Source: Gonatopus flavifemur
Lineage: Eukaryota; Arthropoda; Insecta; Hymenoptera; Dryinidae
NCBI GenBank assembly: GCA_018340375.1
Contig: JAFFJZ010000003.1
Span: 3,720,001 to 3,784,000 of the forward strand
DNA length: 64,000 bases
Direction: 5' to 3'
The notes under the pieces are model-generated. The model was not told the DNA's origin and did not search any database. It saw only the letters and a list, made by a program, of their open reading frames with translations. Shown here piece after piece: positions 13,886-27,654 of the stretch (position 1 is its first letter; every line of letters starts with the position of its first letter). The translations under genes and the position numbers were made by a program.

Positions 13886-16800
13886 CCTATACAGCACTGT
13901 GTCGGCGATTGTTTTTTGATGCCAGTTCTTGTAAATGTTTATTCAACGTTGTTGAAGCTTTGTTTATACCAGAAATGGATCAAGTGGCTTTCCATTAAAC
14001 GTTTCAGATCCTTAAACCTTTGATAAACGTTTTATGTAAAAAATTATTACAATCGGCTGCTAGTAGTTCAGCTTCATTGTTTTTTCAGCTTACTGTACAT
14101 TCAAAATGGGCCTTTTTGGCCCTGCATCTCAGATTCATTCATGCCATGATCCTAAGCCAAGATCTTCGTTTTGGATTATCCAGTAGTCAGGGTGGAACTT
14201 TGGGCACTTTTGAACCTAGATAATGATAGTTGTTATATCAATTTCAGATCAATTCTTTCAGAGGAACTGAATGGAAAGAACAAAAGAACTGGTTTCAAAA
14301 TAGTTTTAGCTGAATCAACAAAAAGGTGAGATGTTGGTGAACAAATTTTTTTCGAAACTGGCATTCATTTTCAATTCAATCAAACCAGTTTATGAAGCCA
14401 TGTGCCTATTCATTGGCAGAATATTTTCTCTGTATCAACACTCGAGTGGTTTTCCGGTCCTCCAAATATTAAAATAAAAAAGAGGGCATGTGATTGATAT
14501 GTTCCGTACTTGGGGACGAAACAGAAACAGCCTTGGTCTTGATAGCCATCTATAATCCAATTCCACATGATATCAAGTGACGTGCAAAGAAGGTACTTTC
14601 GAAATACAAACTGAATTTCTGTGTCAGCTTGGCACGAACTTAAAGACGAGATAAAATATTAAAGAATGGATTCGACGTATTGTTGAAAATTTACTCGACT
14701 TATTTTCAAAATTCAAACCAAAGACCTTGTTCATTCTGCTCAAAATGTCGAACAGATTTAATCAGTTTCTATCACTTTTGATGGGATTTTTGTCCCCTTT
14801 TTATCCGAATCTCTTCGACATTTTTTTTGATAAATAATAATCATGAATTTTTAGTTCAATATTATATGAATTATAGTACCAAAGATATCAAGATTGAAAT
14901 GTAATCACAAATCACCGAACGAAATTCGAAAATCTGAACTGACTTTACCAATTTATACATTTCCAGAAACTTTTGAATGATCTGTATTGACATACATACT
15001 TCAAGTGACAATGTGCACATTGTGCTCTGATAACAGAGTGTATCATTACCTTCGATATAACTGATGTCTGATTATCCGAGAGTGATATTTGAAACCAAAT
15101 GAAATTCTAATATAACAAAAAGATAATTGCCATTTGAATAAGTCAAAGGAAAAACGCAATTTAATGTATGATATATAAATAAATAAATCATTCTGTTTGT
15201 TTCATATGTATCTGCTTGCTGGATAAATGAAAGAGAATGATTTACATTTCTAAATACTGTTAGAAAACAGATCTTTCACCTTCCAAATCTCCATATAAAT
15301 TAATAATAAATCAAATATTAATTCAGCATGACTTCATCCTTGTGATACGTCTTTGATTATTTTTTTTCCTTCTATTCTTCACAATGTCATGCATGTATAT
15401 AATATGAAATTACTTGTTCATCATCGTGTAGCTAAATAAATGAATTGGAAAATGATTCTAATTGAAATTTGAAGAGAAGATTCAGATACAAGACATTGTT
15501 TATAATTGAATATTTTTCTCTGTTGAACATATTTTACAACTTTACAAAAAATTTTATCCATATAATCGACTGTCTTATCTTTGATTGAAATAAAAAACTC
15601 TCAAAAATATAACATTGATGAATTAAATTTTGTATAGTTTTGGATTTTTTATTTTAAAGTCTTATAAACATACGTCATGAAATGTGATATCATAATGAGA
15701 AATCAGTTAAAACTTAGTGTTAAATTTTACAATTTAATTTTTATCAACAATAATAAAAAAAGGGTGTCAAAATTGTTCTAAAAATATACTACTTACCTCT
15801 TCCCTTATTATAATGTATTAAAATAGTTTTCTTGAATGAATCGCCGAGAGATAACAGTAATTTATACTTCTAACAATAGCAAAAAACATTCCTATGATAA
15901 TTTTGTTTGTATGCACCTGAAGTAAGTGATCTATTCCTAGAGTATCAATAAACTCGATTTGATGAACAAATCGTATCGATATTTCGCTTCTAATGCGTAG
16001 AAGAACGAATTATCGCGTGAACATGATTTGCATTTTAATTACATAAGGAAAGATAAGTTACATGCTCTTTTCAGATAACCCGATATGCACGTGGCAACGC
16101 CATTCGTCTTGAGTATACGAATGAAAAACTACCAAAATCCTTTTGTATATAAACAAAAGTAATATGAATTATTTACCTCTGTTGCTCTTCTATTACGCTT
16201 TTCAGGATGTCCCGTATCGATCTTGTTGGTTCGATGATATACAAAGGGCCACTAACGTCTTTACGTTGCTTGTGAATGATTTCCTCTCCTTCGACTTTGA
16301 AATCAATCTATCCTTCCTTTTGAATCACTTCATATATATATTTTTTTTTACAATCCGCACACGAACAACACTTTATTTTAAATTCAAATCAAGAAACCCT
16401 TTGATCGATGCGTAATAGTCTTTTCCACTGAATTAGTATACCGTTTATTGTCAATAATTTGAAATTTTAAATAACTTCGAGTGACGTTTCTTTCTTATTT
16501 TATCGGTCTCGTGAATTCAAGTACGGTCTAATGTCCAAAATTATTGAACTACTGCGCCCACGGTTTTATTCGGCAAACACCACTGCAATCATTTATCATA
16601 CAAAATCCAACATTAGTACTGTTATTCGGTCAAAATGACACCTATAAATGTATCAAAACAACGAAATTGAATCATGATGATATCGATAACGGTTATCATT
16701 CAACAATCATTATTAAACCGTTGAGAAAATTATCATACCGATCGCTACGAACCCTGACACGAAACAGAAATGAACAGAAAGCATCAGCAAGTATGGAAGA

Positions 16801-17514
16801 AGTAAAGCATAATTCGCATGCCCAGCTTCAAACTGAAGTTGGTTGGGATTCCTATACCCCGTGTGTTTTAAATTATTGTACGGTTATTATTACCGTCATG
16901 TATTTATTATTTGTCTCTTGTTGGTAAAGCGACCACACGAATAGCTGTGCGTAATTCAATATTTTGTATACAATTGAATTGAAGAAAAGATTCATAAACG
17001 ATTATAAGCTGACATTACGTTCTGTCTCGATTCGAAAAAATAACAGCAATAGCAATGGAAAAGAATGAATAATATTTAATAAGAGAAGATACGATGTTTC
17101 AAATACACACAGGGTAAAACTCGGTGAACGATAAGCGACAGATTCGTAAGTCACATCGAGTCAAAGATGTAACCACTGTGTCTCTATAACAACAATTCCA
17201 GAATTCCACACTGTATATCGATGTACGTATCAACAAACACTAATACAATCGGCATACACTGAGCGAATCTTGAACGATGCGGCCGGCAAAAAATCGAATA
17301 CGGGGAAATCAATCATAGAAGAAGCTGCACCCAGAATGGATTCTGGAAGCAAAAGAATTTTACTTCAGCGCCCCTACGTTGATACTAACAACTATGTCAT
17401 CGGATGTCGCTGTAGCATCGATCAGTTTACCATCGATTATCATTTTTACCCACCACTTTGCAAGTGTTGATTATTGTTTACAGTAACGAAGAGTAATAAA
17501 TAGAATTAAATACC

Positions 17515-18771
17515 ATGCAGCACGTGCAGAAATTGGATTTATTATTGAAAAATCATATTCGAGAAATTTGTGAACCATGGATGATGAATTTACGAAGTGT
17601 GAGTAGAATATATCATTTTTTACATTACAATTCAAAATGAATTTTATGTGAGTTCAACAACGAATAATATTCTAATCCAGTTGAGTACTTCAACAGAGTG
17701 TCATTCGAATGGGGGTAGAAGTAAAGAGGAAGAAATGGAAATGCGTAGGAGAGAATTGATGGCGAAGAATCTTCCTAAGAGAAAACCTATCAAGGGAGTT
17801 AAACAAATTTTAATGGTAGCATCCGGTAAAGGAGGTGTAGGGAAATCAACCACTTCTGTTAATCTATCGGTTGCTCTGAAACTGGTAGAACCTAGCAAAT
17901 CTGTGGGATTATTGGATGCGGATGTTTTTGGGCCTTCCATCCCACTGATGATGAATATACATCAATCGCCGATGTTGAATAACAGTAATCTCATGATACC
18001 ACTGATTAACTATGGCGTTAAATGGTATAGTTTATAACAAATTATGTATAGTATTCATCTTTGCTGTAAATTTCCCATGAAACTGCATATATCGATGAAT
18101 ACTGATTTGTCTTGTAAAATTCCATTAAGATTAATACAAAATGATATATTGTTTACAGTATGTCAATGGGATTTTTAGTGGATGAAAAATCACCAGTTAT
18201 ATGGAGAGGACTCATGGTGATGAGCGCTTTAGATAAATTGTTACGTCAAGTAGATTGGGGAACTTTAGATTATCTTGTTGTGGATACCCCACCTGGAACA
18301 GGTGACACACACCTTTCGTTGATTCAGAATGTACCAATATCTGGAGCATTGATAGTCACTTCGTCGCAAAAGGCAGCAATCGATGTGACTAGAAGAGGTG
18401 CAGGCATGTTTAAGAAATTAAATATTCCTATTGTTGGTGTTGTGGAGAATATGAGTAGCGTGATTTGTCCGGAATGTACAAATCGTATTTCTTTGTTCGA
18501 CGGAGATATGAAAGAAATGGTTAACGAGTTAGGTATGCGTATACAAATACTCGCTTGAAGAATGTACATTGAATCGATTATTTGTATTTCCTCTTTTTCA
18601 GATACCAAAGTCTTACAACGGATTCCTTTGCATAAAGAAATTACAGAAGGATCTGATACTGGCAAACCAATTGTGTTATCCTCTTCAGAAAGTGAACATT
18701 CTAATTTATATAAAGATTTAGCTAGACAGGTGATCGAATTTTTAAACAATCAGCCAATTAATGAAGAATAA
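17515..18771 (+). CDS. NUBPL: NUBPL-like mitochondrial Fe-S P-loop ATPase
   Basis: This is a Mrp/NBP35-family ATPase. In animals NUBPL (Ind1) delivers Fe-S clusters to respiratory complex I in the mitochondrial matrix. Exons are 17515-17598, 17681-18024, 18159-18532 and 18602-18771 (972 nt, 323 aa; human about 319). The deviant Walker A motif GKGGVGKST is at residues 77-85, followed by GLLDADVFGPS. The strip MSMGFL-WRGLMVMSA and the VVDTPPGTGD motif are typical. The cluster-binding CPEC is at residues 246-249. The joins give smooth family-like sequence (Asn-Tyr-Gly-Val-Lys-Cys-Met-Ser-Met-Gly). Exon 1 (28 codons) is less certain: it fits the splice phase but is not strongly basic for a targeting peptide. 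The stop codon overlaps an AATAAA poly(A) signal (18767-18772), so the 3' UTR may be very short. Confidence 0.92.
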
Positions 18772-18772
18772 A
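18767..18772 (+). terminator. Poly(A) signal overlapping NUBPL stop
   Basis: AATAAA contains the TAA stop at 18769-18771. If this signal is used, the message ends almost immediately after the coding sequence. Confidence 0.45.
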
Positions 18773-21700
18773 TTATTGATATGTTGAAACAACTGTAATA
18801 TTTATAAACGATTTTTCAAAAAAGGCAGGTATTTTTTAATCCTTTGCCTTGGAAAACAATAATTACATTTATTATGAGTCTGATGGAATATACTTTACTT
18901 TGGTATTGATTCCCATGACTTTGAATTTTCGTATGAAATTCAATTCAATCATTCACACTTTCACGCAAAAGATTGGAAGAAATCTGTGGCATAGAAGAAT
19001 CTCTTACTGCTCGAAGTCACCACAATATACTGAGAACATTTTAAGAGTAGTCTATAAACGTTCCAAAGTTCTCACAACGTTTCGTAAACGTCGTCGTGCT
19101 ATTCGATAGGATTCTAATCCATATTCATGGATTGGAATAATTCTGTGGAACAGTTCATTTATATTTTGGGAACATTTATTTTTAAATACGATGATTTAAA
19201 ATACGGAAAAATAAATAGAAACTTAAAAAGTTTATTTCTGAAGCGATATCTATCATTGAGGGATTTTGTTGTCTTCAATTCTATTCTGTTTAGTTCAAGT
19301 AATTTGATTTGCAAGAATTGAACGAGAAGTTTCGAAATCTTGTTTCATGAAGGTATAGTTGTTAAATGTTACAATTGATTTTTTTTCAATCGTAAATTAG
19401 TATTTTATTAATTCAATTCATATTTACAATAACGATACTAACGTATTAGAATGAAATTTCAAAATATTGCACACAATGTTATAATACTTAGGTAAAAGAA
19501 TTATATAATCAACTTATATATAAATTTATGCATATAAAAAATGTGCCCTTGGTAATACATTCCACAAATTCTGGATTCTAATGAAGAATTTTGCACCGAT
19601 TTTTTCAATATTTTGATTCATCAACGTTCGTTTCAACAAACAGCTACCATAAATACATAATTCTAAAAATATTCCCAGTGAACACGATTGCAGGCGTTTC
19701 AAAGGGCCAGTAACGACTCTTCACCGGTATCGCAAGATTGTCAGCGGCCCATTAAAATGCCAGTAGTCATTGTTTTGTAGGATTATTCCACACAAATTTC
19801 AGAATCTTTATTTGTTGATTTGTTTCAACATGAAATGTGCATAATACAAAAAAAATTGTTCACTTGAATTAATTAATCAATGGTATCGATAAATATTTTG
19901 TTCTAATTTGAAAAGCCTTTTCGTTATTATGCAGTAAAAACATATTTCAAAATCATTTCTCTCGGATTATTATTGTCATTCTATCATTGATCGATAGTGA
20001 TCTTTTAAATTTCTTCACAATTTGGGTGAATTCTTCAATAATTTTCAAATTTTTATGAAAAAAAATAGATCAAGAGTCGCTGTTGAACTTTTAAATGATC
20101 GAAAATTAAATTCAAATTCTTATTCTGATCTTACGTAATTTGAAAAAGTTCATTCATCTCCACTGATTTGCATTATGAAAGTTCATTTGCTTCCTCAGAT
20201 CAAGTATTTCGAACGGAGCATACCCTTGAGCCTCGAAATTTCAAACACTGTGCACTATCTAGCGCCCATCTCTATAGTTTAAACAATAGCTTGTCCTCAT
20301 CTCATACAACATTCAAAGTTCAAACTCTCAACAAGAAATTTTACACATTCAATTGTAAAAATGTTCAGACGATTTTCCAAATAATTGGCATTTCTTTTTG
20401 AAAATTCAATAAAATTTTCAATTAACATTTTTTTTTTTTTGGAAAATCAATTACAATATTCCTTCCTTCAAACTTGTTTGTAATAAGATATCTAACAAAA
20501 CCCTTACATATATCACGGGGTGTTTTTTTTTCAAATTCAAAAAAGGTCTTCAAAATGACGTTCTTTAAATATTGGTATAAATGTTGTGCTGTATAGGATA
20601 TGAGACATATGCAATCTTATAATCTAATAAATTCTGTAGTGCTGTTAAGATTCATTTGAATGAACCTACGTAATTCTTGCGTGTGGAATGTTCTTAAAAT
20701 TATTCTATATTATCTACAATCAATAAGTTTTTGCTTCAAGTATGTACACATTTATAAAATTAGGCAGCTGTTAAAAGTTCTATTTATCAGTTCATCTCTC
20801 AGTATAATAGAAACTGAGTTCAAGAAGTTGCAAATATTCAGTATCGATTAGATCACACAATGGAACTAAGAAAAGAATTATTCATATGAAATTAAAGAAT
20901 TCTATTCAATTTTTAGAAATTCATTGCGAGGGATCTTTCTTTCGATCATTCATCATTCAAATTATCCCAGTTGCAATTTATAATTATAAATCAAGTAGAT
21001 ATCGTAAAAAAATGGCAATGTTATCGATATCACAGCAACTTCTTGTATCGAGTGTGAACGGTACGAGTTTTAAAGATCATGTCATTTCTCGTTTTCGGTA
21101 AATAGAGAAGAGTGAGGATGAATGGAACTCTTTAACTTAATAATTATTCGAACTATACCAACTCGTAATTGCAAATTCACAATTCCTCAACATTGTAATT
21201 CATAAACTCTTCTTTTATGCTCAATATTCGAAATATCAAACGGGTAAATATCATTCTATCTGTACAAAAATGTTTCTCTATGTTTAGAACGATTGCCCTA
21301 TCTCTTTTGGAAGACAGAAATGGTTTGAGAAAATAAGTAAAAGAACAAAGATAAAAGAAGACAATATTCAAACTGAGTATGAGACAGCTTTTCGAATTGA
21401 TAACAATAGGTGATGATAATTATAATGCAATTCATTCAGAACTTGATACGTTGGAGGATTTTAAACCACAGAATCCAAATCTGCAGTAGAATTATGAAAC
21501 TTTTGATAGAGAAAATAACATGGTGGTTCAAAGTCTCGATGCATACTTTAAAAAGATAAGAGTGATTTTTGGACCCCTCTTTCTATCATTTAGGTTTGTC
21601 CTTTGCTTACAGAATTGATCAAAAGAATTCACATATAGCATATCAAAAAATCCGAGTTATTTGTACTCTTCGGTTCTTTACATTCAATGCTGATTCAGTT

Positions 21701-22394
21701 CTTTTTATTTCAATTGCACACAAACAAGAGGAAAATTGAATTTGCGGATCATCGTTCACATTTTGTCAGGAATGGTTTTAAATGTTTGACAAAAAAGGTG
21801 AGAATGAACTCAATAACAAGAAATTCGAAACATTTGAATTACTCCATTCCTCTCCACGTTCTCCCAACGCTTGAATACTTATGATTACAAAAAAAGGACG
21901 ATTACACTTCAAACGTGCGTTATAAATTGCGAATTACGAATTATTCGTAAACCTCTCGAATACCTAATGTAAGTTTGATATTCATGTATTATCAATCGCT
22001 ATCTTATTATAATAATTTCTATAGATCATCACATCTAATTCTTTGAAAACTCTTAAAATTTGAACACGATGTTTGCTAAATCTAATCCATAAAAAGATTT
22101 CCGAATCTACTAACAATGGAAAATGTATATTTACAAAATTATGCAATAACCCGTACTTTGAAATGCGTGAAATCACTTTCTTACACACATCTATGCATGC
22201 ATACATTAGAATACTATTTCAAACACTTATCAAATGAAGTTACTTAGAAATATTCTATGATCCGTGATATTTACAAGCCCATTTGCGATGTGGCGAAATG
22301 AATTTTTTTTTCAACTTGCATATAAATTTCTATAAATATGACTAAATTTGTGACTTATTGGATAATTTAAATTCACTTTTCGTGATGTCTCTTT
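18773..22394. other. Intergenic, NUBPL to ATF6 (convergent)
   Basis: No supported gene lies here. The 86-codon frame at 18849 follows NUBPL directly but shows no family signature and is probably 3' flank. A GC-richer patch at about 19680-19765 (AAAGGGCCAGTAAC, CACCGGTATCGCAAGAT) resembles, in inverse, the block at 62495-62540 and is a dispersed repeat fragment. The rest is AT-rich spacer. The last part before 22394 is presumably the ATF6 3' UTR. Confidence 0.55.
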
Positions 22395-25300
22395 TCAAAA
22401 TAAACCCAGACTTCTTCTCACGCGATCCGAATTGAATCTTATTTGCGCATGTTTTTTCGTTTTTGTGTAGTTATCGATTTTAGTCCTTTCCGCCTCCAGC
22501 TTATATTCGACTGTGATGTCTTTTGATATAAAATCTGTTTCCGAATCATCACGAGGGTCAGTATTTTTCGTTACAATGGATTCTTTAGAATTTTTCATAC
22601 GGTCAGAAAAGTATGGTTTGTATTTGTAATTTTGCATAAAATCTGCTGTATCGAATCCATTATTTCTCTGATCCGACGGTTTGTTACTGTTTCTTAAATG
22701 CTCAGAAATTATAGATTGTTGTAAATGTAACAACTGAGTATTCGTGACTTCGCAATCAATTCGCCTCATCGTTACGTGATCTTTAGGAGTGGATAAAGCT
22801 CCTGAAACAGAAATTTAATGTATATGTATAATGAAAAGAAACACATGATAACGTATTGAACATCAATAAAATTTGAAAGTAGAATTACCGGAAACGGGTA
22901 GCACCAATGATATCTTTGGTCTAACAGGATTACTTTTTTTAGAAGCCGATCGTAATAAATGGTCGCCGCTGAACCAAACAACGTAAAACGTGTCATCCCT
23001 TTGCCCCAAAGCTTCGAACAAAGAAGATTCGTTACTTTGTATCGGAGGTGAAAACACTTCGACGGCATTGTTCGTATTTGTTGGAACAACGTTGTTGGAG
23101 GCTTTATTGGGGATAGTTTCTGGTGTTTTATCAACGGGAAGTTTCAACGTATTACTGTCGAATCTTTTGGGAAGTTTGTAAGGGGTTGATAAGAGTTTCC
23201 CTAAAGAATGCTTTTCAGGTTCTTTTTTAATCGGCTCGGTCCAATTTTCTGGATCGGAGTCTCCCCCAATCCAACGTCGTAGTTCGTCATCCAAACGAAT
23301 CGATTCGCTTTGATTTATATACATCGGACACATAGGATGATCTACGCTTTTGGTTTTATTAAAATCATCTTTAAAGTCATTTTCTATCCGATTATCCGTA
23401 TCAGTCCACAGTAAAGTTCTCCCGTGCCTCACATTCGCGCTTGTTACCGGAAGACTTTTCGCAACTGGATTCAGAGATTTATCCCTCGAAAATACTGGTC
23501 TGAAATAACAATTTTAATGAAAAAATCGCTCATCAAGTAAATCCTCTGATATTGATGATAATTCAAAACTTACCCAAAACCACTAATATTCAGCGATACC
23601 ATCAAAATCATGCCCAACAGTATGGCAGTATTTTTTCTATTCACATTGAAATCAATATTTCTGAATTTAGCACTCGATGGAACATGATTTTCCATCGCCG
23701 AAAGTCGTTGTTTCAAATTAGTATTTTCCTATTCAAATAAATACATTGTAAAACCAATAAACCTTTGTTATACGAAAATATCAATTGCGCAATTCGACTT
23801 ACAATCTTTAATTGTTTGACTTCCTCTTGCAATTCAGTGATTTTATTCTCCAAAGAGGTCACATATTCTTTCTTCTTTTTCCTCGAAAGACACGCTGACT
23901 CCCTGTTTTTTATCATTCTTTGTTGCCTCTTCAAAGCTTTTATTTCTAACTCTTGTCTTCCAGACGTGTTCGGGTAATCATGTAATTCATTCTTTATGAT
24001 GATCGGAGTACATTGCGGCGGTTCTTTCTTCATAACAATTGGTGTACATCTGATCGATGGTTCACTTTTCACAACTGGTGTACACCTGGTTACTTTGTTA
24101 TCCATCATCACAGATGTTGAATTAGGAACATTGATGGTAGAAGACTCGTTTCCCGAACTTTGAATATGAGGAATTACACTGACTAAATGCATTGGATTTG
24201 GAGAAGGTAGAAATTGCACCACGTTATCATCTTGTACTTTTACGTTCATCGAATTTTGTACTTTCGTTGTAGATTTTTTTGGTGATAATTGAATTTTCAG
24301 AGCATGCGACGACGAATTTGTGTTATTTCGTTTGACTTTGTTCGTCAGAGCGGAGAAATCTTGTGCGTTCAAAACGATGGTTTTTCCAATGAGTTCTGCA
24401 ATCAAATAATTATGATATAGAGAGGTATAGTAATGAAATATAGCAGTTTGTTCGTATGAATTTATACCGACCACTGTTTTTTTCGCCATTCGTTTGTATT
24501 CGAAGCCGTTTGCTGAGATTTCCTTTTGCCACGACGTATTGAGGAATTTTCATATCCTGAATATTTACGGATATCAGTTTTGCTTGTGGCGAAACAGGAT
24601 TATTCACGACTGGTTGTGGAGATATAGGCCGTGAAACGTCTTGGGGTGGAGAGATAGGTGGAGTTTCGATGATAAACTGAAGGAAATTTGAATATATTGT
24701 ATAAGTAATTGAATTGTATGATCACTGGAAAAAATATTAATGTCATTTACTTTGGTTTCTGCGAAAGAAGAGTTTGATACTTCTTGTTGCCATTCGGATC
24801 TGCTTGATTCCGAATTGCTGGGGCTCGGAGGTAGAGGTAAATGCATCGTTGGACTTCGAGGTTCCAATTTTATTTCTTTTATTATGTCATCTGTACTTTC
24901 TACAATAAAGTAAATACACATAATTCAACCTAAATTTGATATATTTTGATGAGTTTGAAATTTTTGATTCGATACCTCCATTGCAGTTCATGAGATTTAG
25001 ATCAAAATTGTTAACAGATGACATTGATGTATCCTGGAAGGCATTATTCTGCATTATCTCATTCGAATTTTCATTGTACAGGCAGGAAGATGCTTCATCT
25101 TCCAGAGACAGAGGAAACTCCAATTCTGAACTTAGAGCTTGTAACAAGTCTTCGGGAAAAAGTGAGCTATTTTCATCTATAACAAAATTATTGTAATATT
25201 ATTGCTAATGCGTAAACTTGATACAATTGATTTGTTTCTAAAATATACATATACGTATAAATTCATAGAGAATAAAAATAAATTTTATCCCAAGTGCCAG

Positions 25301-26571
25301 GGATTTTAAAAAAGAAAATATATTGTATCCATATGGTTAGTTTGTCAAATAAAACAGGAAATTGAATACCAAAATCATTTCTCTGTACTATCATCCTAGG
25401 GCATTTAAATACACATGTGTATGTTTGAGGAGTTACGCAATTGTTTGTTTTGTAACTGCTTCTTGTTCGAAAGGTGCTACGAATTCTCTTTACAAGGAAA
25501 ATTATTACCCATTCGAATTCACATTGTTTAACATTCTACAATTTTACGATAATTCAGATATAATTGCGTATGAATAAACTATTATTCGTTTATGAATTCT
25601 TGTGTAATTTGTTATTAATATATTTTGAATACAAAAGTTTATGAGAGAATGTTAATTTCGAGTTATATTTCTCTCTTGCAAAGTAATTCAAAGAATTTTG
25701 AATTGTGTTTTGTAACAACGCATTCAGTCTCGAGTGTCCTTCAATAAACTTATCTACATTATACCGTAAATGCGTTATATCTGTATTGACATGTATGGAA
25801 ATAATTTATATCCTGCTCTTTATCAGAGTTTTGAAAACCGTGAAAGATATTATACGCTTGAAGCAGTGAATGCGAATCAATGAAAAGTTTGTTTGTGAAA
25901 TGTATAAATTGGAATTATTTATACATCTATTATTGTTCTTATTCAATGATTCATAACAATAATAAAAAACTTGACATTATAAAGTAATCTAAACATTTTT
26001 TGAAAATGCATCTTAAACTTTCTGAGCTGTTGTGCTGCACGAGATTCGACAAAAATATTTTTTATTTAGAGATTCACATGGCGGAGCAAAAGGTCATTAA
26101 CCTTAGAGTAACCAAATTTCAAGAACTTTCAATGTCTATAAATTCTGACAATTGAAAGATATTCATCCCAATATATTCTAGCGATTAATCTATACACGCG
26201 CATCTATTCTTTTCTCATGAGAGTTTGTTGTGAAATTTAGAACCAAGATTGCATCGTAGTATTGTTTTCCACAATAAAGCATTGAACTCTCATTGAAACA
26301 ACAACAGTCAATAAAAATGGAAGATCTCATACGAGTTTTAAAAGCATGTTGCGTATAATGTACATGTTTCACACATAAACTTTTGATTGAATCAAAACAA
26401 GGAGGAAATAATGATAAAATATCTCTCTCCTTGTTCTTTGACGCTCTTCTTGTCATATCAATGTAATAATTAGTGTTTGATTATCCACGTACCCAAATGT
26501 TCCGGCTCTGGAAACATCTGAAAATCCGATGTTCCATCTTCGCTCCATTGCGGATCTTGATTTATTAACAT
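22395..26571 (-). CDS. Atf6: ATF6, ER-stress membrane bZIP factor
   Basis: ATF6 is an ER membrane sensor of the unfolded-protein response: stress sends it to the Golgi, S1P and S2P cut it, and the bZIP half enters the nucleus. Exons from 5' to 3' are 26493-26571, 24976-25176, 24751-24899, 24472-24676, 23803-24395, 23574-23728, 22889-23499 and 22395-22801 (2400 nt, 799 aa). An acidic N-terminus precedes the bZIP at about residues 367-420 (basic [15 protein letters not shown], then leucine heptads). A single transmembrane helix spans about 442-461 ([14 protein letters not shown]). The luminal part has an RTLL-type S1P candidate, then family landmarks [23 protein letters not shown] and RRIDCEV. 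The exon 4 donor is a weak GTCGGT; the stronger GTATAA three bases on would break the frame. Intron 1 is 1.3 kb, the others short. Confidence 0.93.
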
Positions 26572-27257
26572 AATCGAATGTATAACGTAAAAAACAAAAC
26601 GTCGAATCGATATTTTACACTTATAACGAATGCGAAGAGCACTTTTTTCAACAGTGATCCGATATTTTTATATAAAATTTTCAAGTTTAAAAACTTCCAA
26701 CATTGCCGATGATTACTAGGGTATCTATACTTGTTCGTGACAACCAACCGATGATGATTACAGTTATTTTTACTGTAGTGTTCGTAAAAAAACAGAAAAC
26801 TACGAGCTAAATGATAAAACTCGTGGGTGTTTACGGCAGGGGCGTATTCTCGTTGAGCGTGCGGTGAAGAGATGAGGTCTCATTCCGTTACATTTAGGAA
26901 CCCGTAGAAATGAAGGGGATCCAAAAGTCGTCATACTGGTATCCGCAAACGTCTATTGGACAATGCTGAAACAATCCATAATTTCAAATGGAAACATAGG
27001 AGAGTGAGTTATAAGGATTGGGATTTTCGTGTTTTGATGAAAAATTTGTTGACAAAACAATTCATTATTCGTTTATTATCTTGCCTTGAAATATTGAATT
27101 TTGAAAAAACGTTAATAATGTTGTCGATTCTTAGAATAATCGGTTCTTTTTTATACAGAATTTTATACAAATCTGTAAGAAATGAATATTTTTTCTATGA
27201 AGAATCCCTAACAGCAAAATGCTGAGCAAATATGCAGCAAATTGTTGAAAACGTACA

Positions 27258-27335
27258 ACAACAGTTCGAAGCAATTTGCAGAGACGTTGCGTCGCCAAAT
27301 GCGCAACAATATGCTGTAAATCTAGGACTTCAGCT
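27258..27335. repeat. Dispersed repeat shared with 48640-48725
   Basis: The block GACGTTGCGTCGCCAAATGC followed by GCAACAATATGCTGT appears here and, inverted, at about 48645-48720 in the gene A intron, with only scattered differences. No gene function is evident, so it is an interspersed-repeat fragment. Confidence 0.8.
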
Positions 27336-27343
27336 TGAGGTGT

Positions 27344-27654
27344 TACCCTGGCGAAAATGAAGCGTGCTCTAAGCGTAGATATCCGCCAAATTACTCTTTA
27401 GAGGCATATTCGAAAAGAAATGGCCGACTTCTGAAGAGTAATTTGGCGGATACGCGCGCTTAGAGCACGCTTCATACTATACAAAATCAATCTCACAACC
27501 CTGGTGAAAATCCAAAAGTGGAGTAAGCGGGTATTGAAACAAATGGAACGTGAAAAATGTTTCAATTCCCTTCTGAATAACGCTTAGATGACTCTTTGCT
27601 TGCGTTTTCGTCACGCTTTCGTCGCGCTTCGATGCTTCATTTTCACCAGGGAAC
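27344..27654. mobile_element. Composite inverted-repeat element
   Basis: The inner palindrome 27357-27475 runs from ATGAAGCGTGCTCTAAGCG to its inverse CGCTTAGAGCACGCTTCAT, with a second paired block ATCCGCCAAATTACTCTT / AAGAGTAATTTGGCGGAT. An outer pair, CCCTGGCGAAAATGAAGCG (27345) and GCTTCATTTTCACCAGGG (27632-27651), suggests that one element carries or flanks another copy. It is non-coding. Confidence 0.7.

Larger units (their letters stand above)
1..17514. other. Gene-poor AT-rich region
   Basis: No exon chain, conserved motif or long reading frame is recognisable on either strand over this 17.5 kb. Open frames are short (127 codons at most), AT-driven, and show no family signature. What can be seen are short inverted-repeat elements (entries at 6956, 7109, 10659, 13083 and 13778), a local tandem duplication at 4486 and simple AT runs. 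The stretch 17200-17470 is less AT-rich and open in one frame, and may be upstream non-coding exon or promoter of the NUBPL gene. The region could also be part of a very long intron of a gene lying outside the window. Confidence 0.6.

Noticed and set aside
16544..16927. 127-codon open frame
   Set aside because: No family signature, low-complexity AT-driven composition and no flanking splice logic.
18324..18749. 141-codon antisense frame over NUBPL
   Set aside because: It is a shadow of the conserved NUBPL exons on the other strand.
18849..19109. 86-codon frame with a basic C-terminus just after NUBPL
   Set aside because: No start context or recognisable domain; more likely 3' flank of NUBPL.
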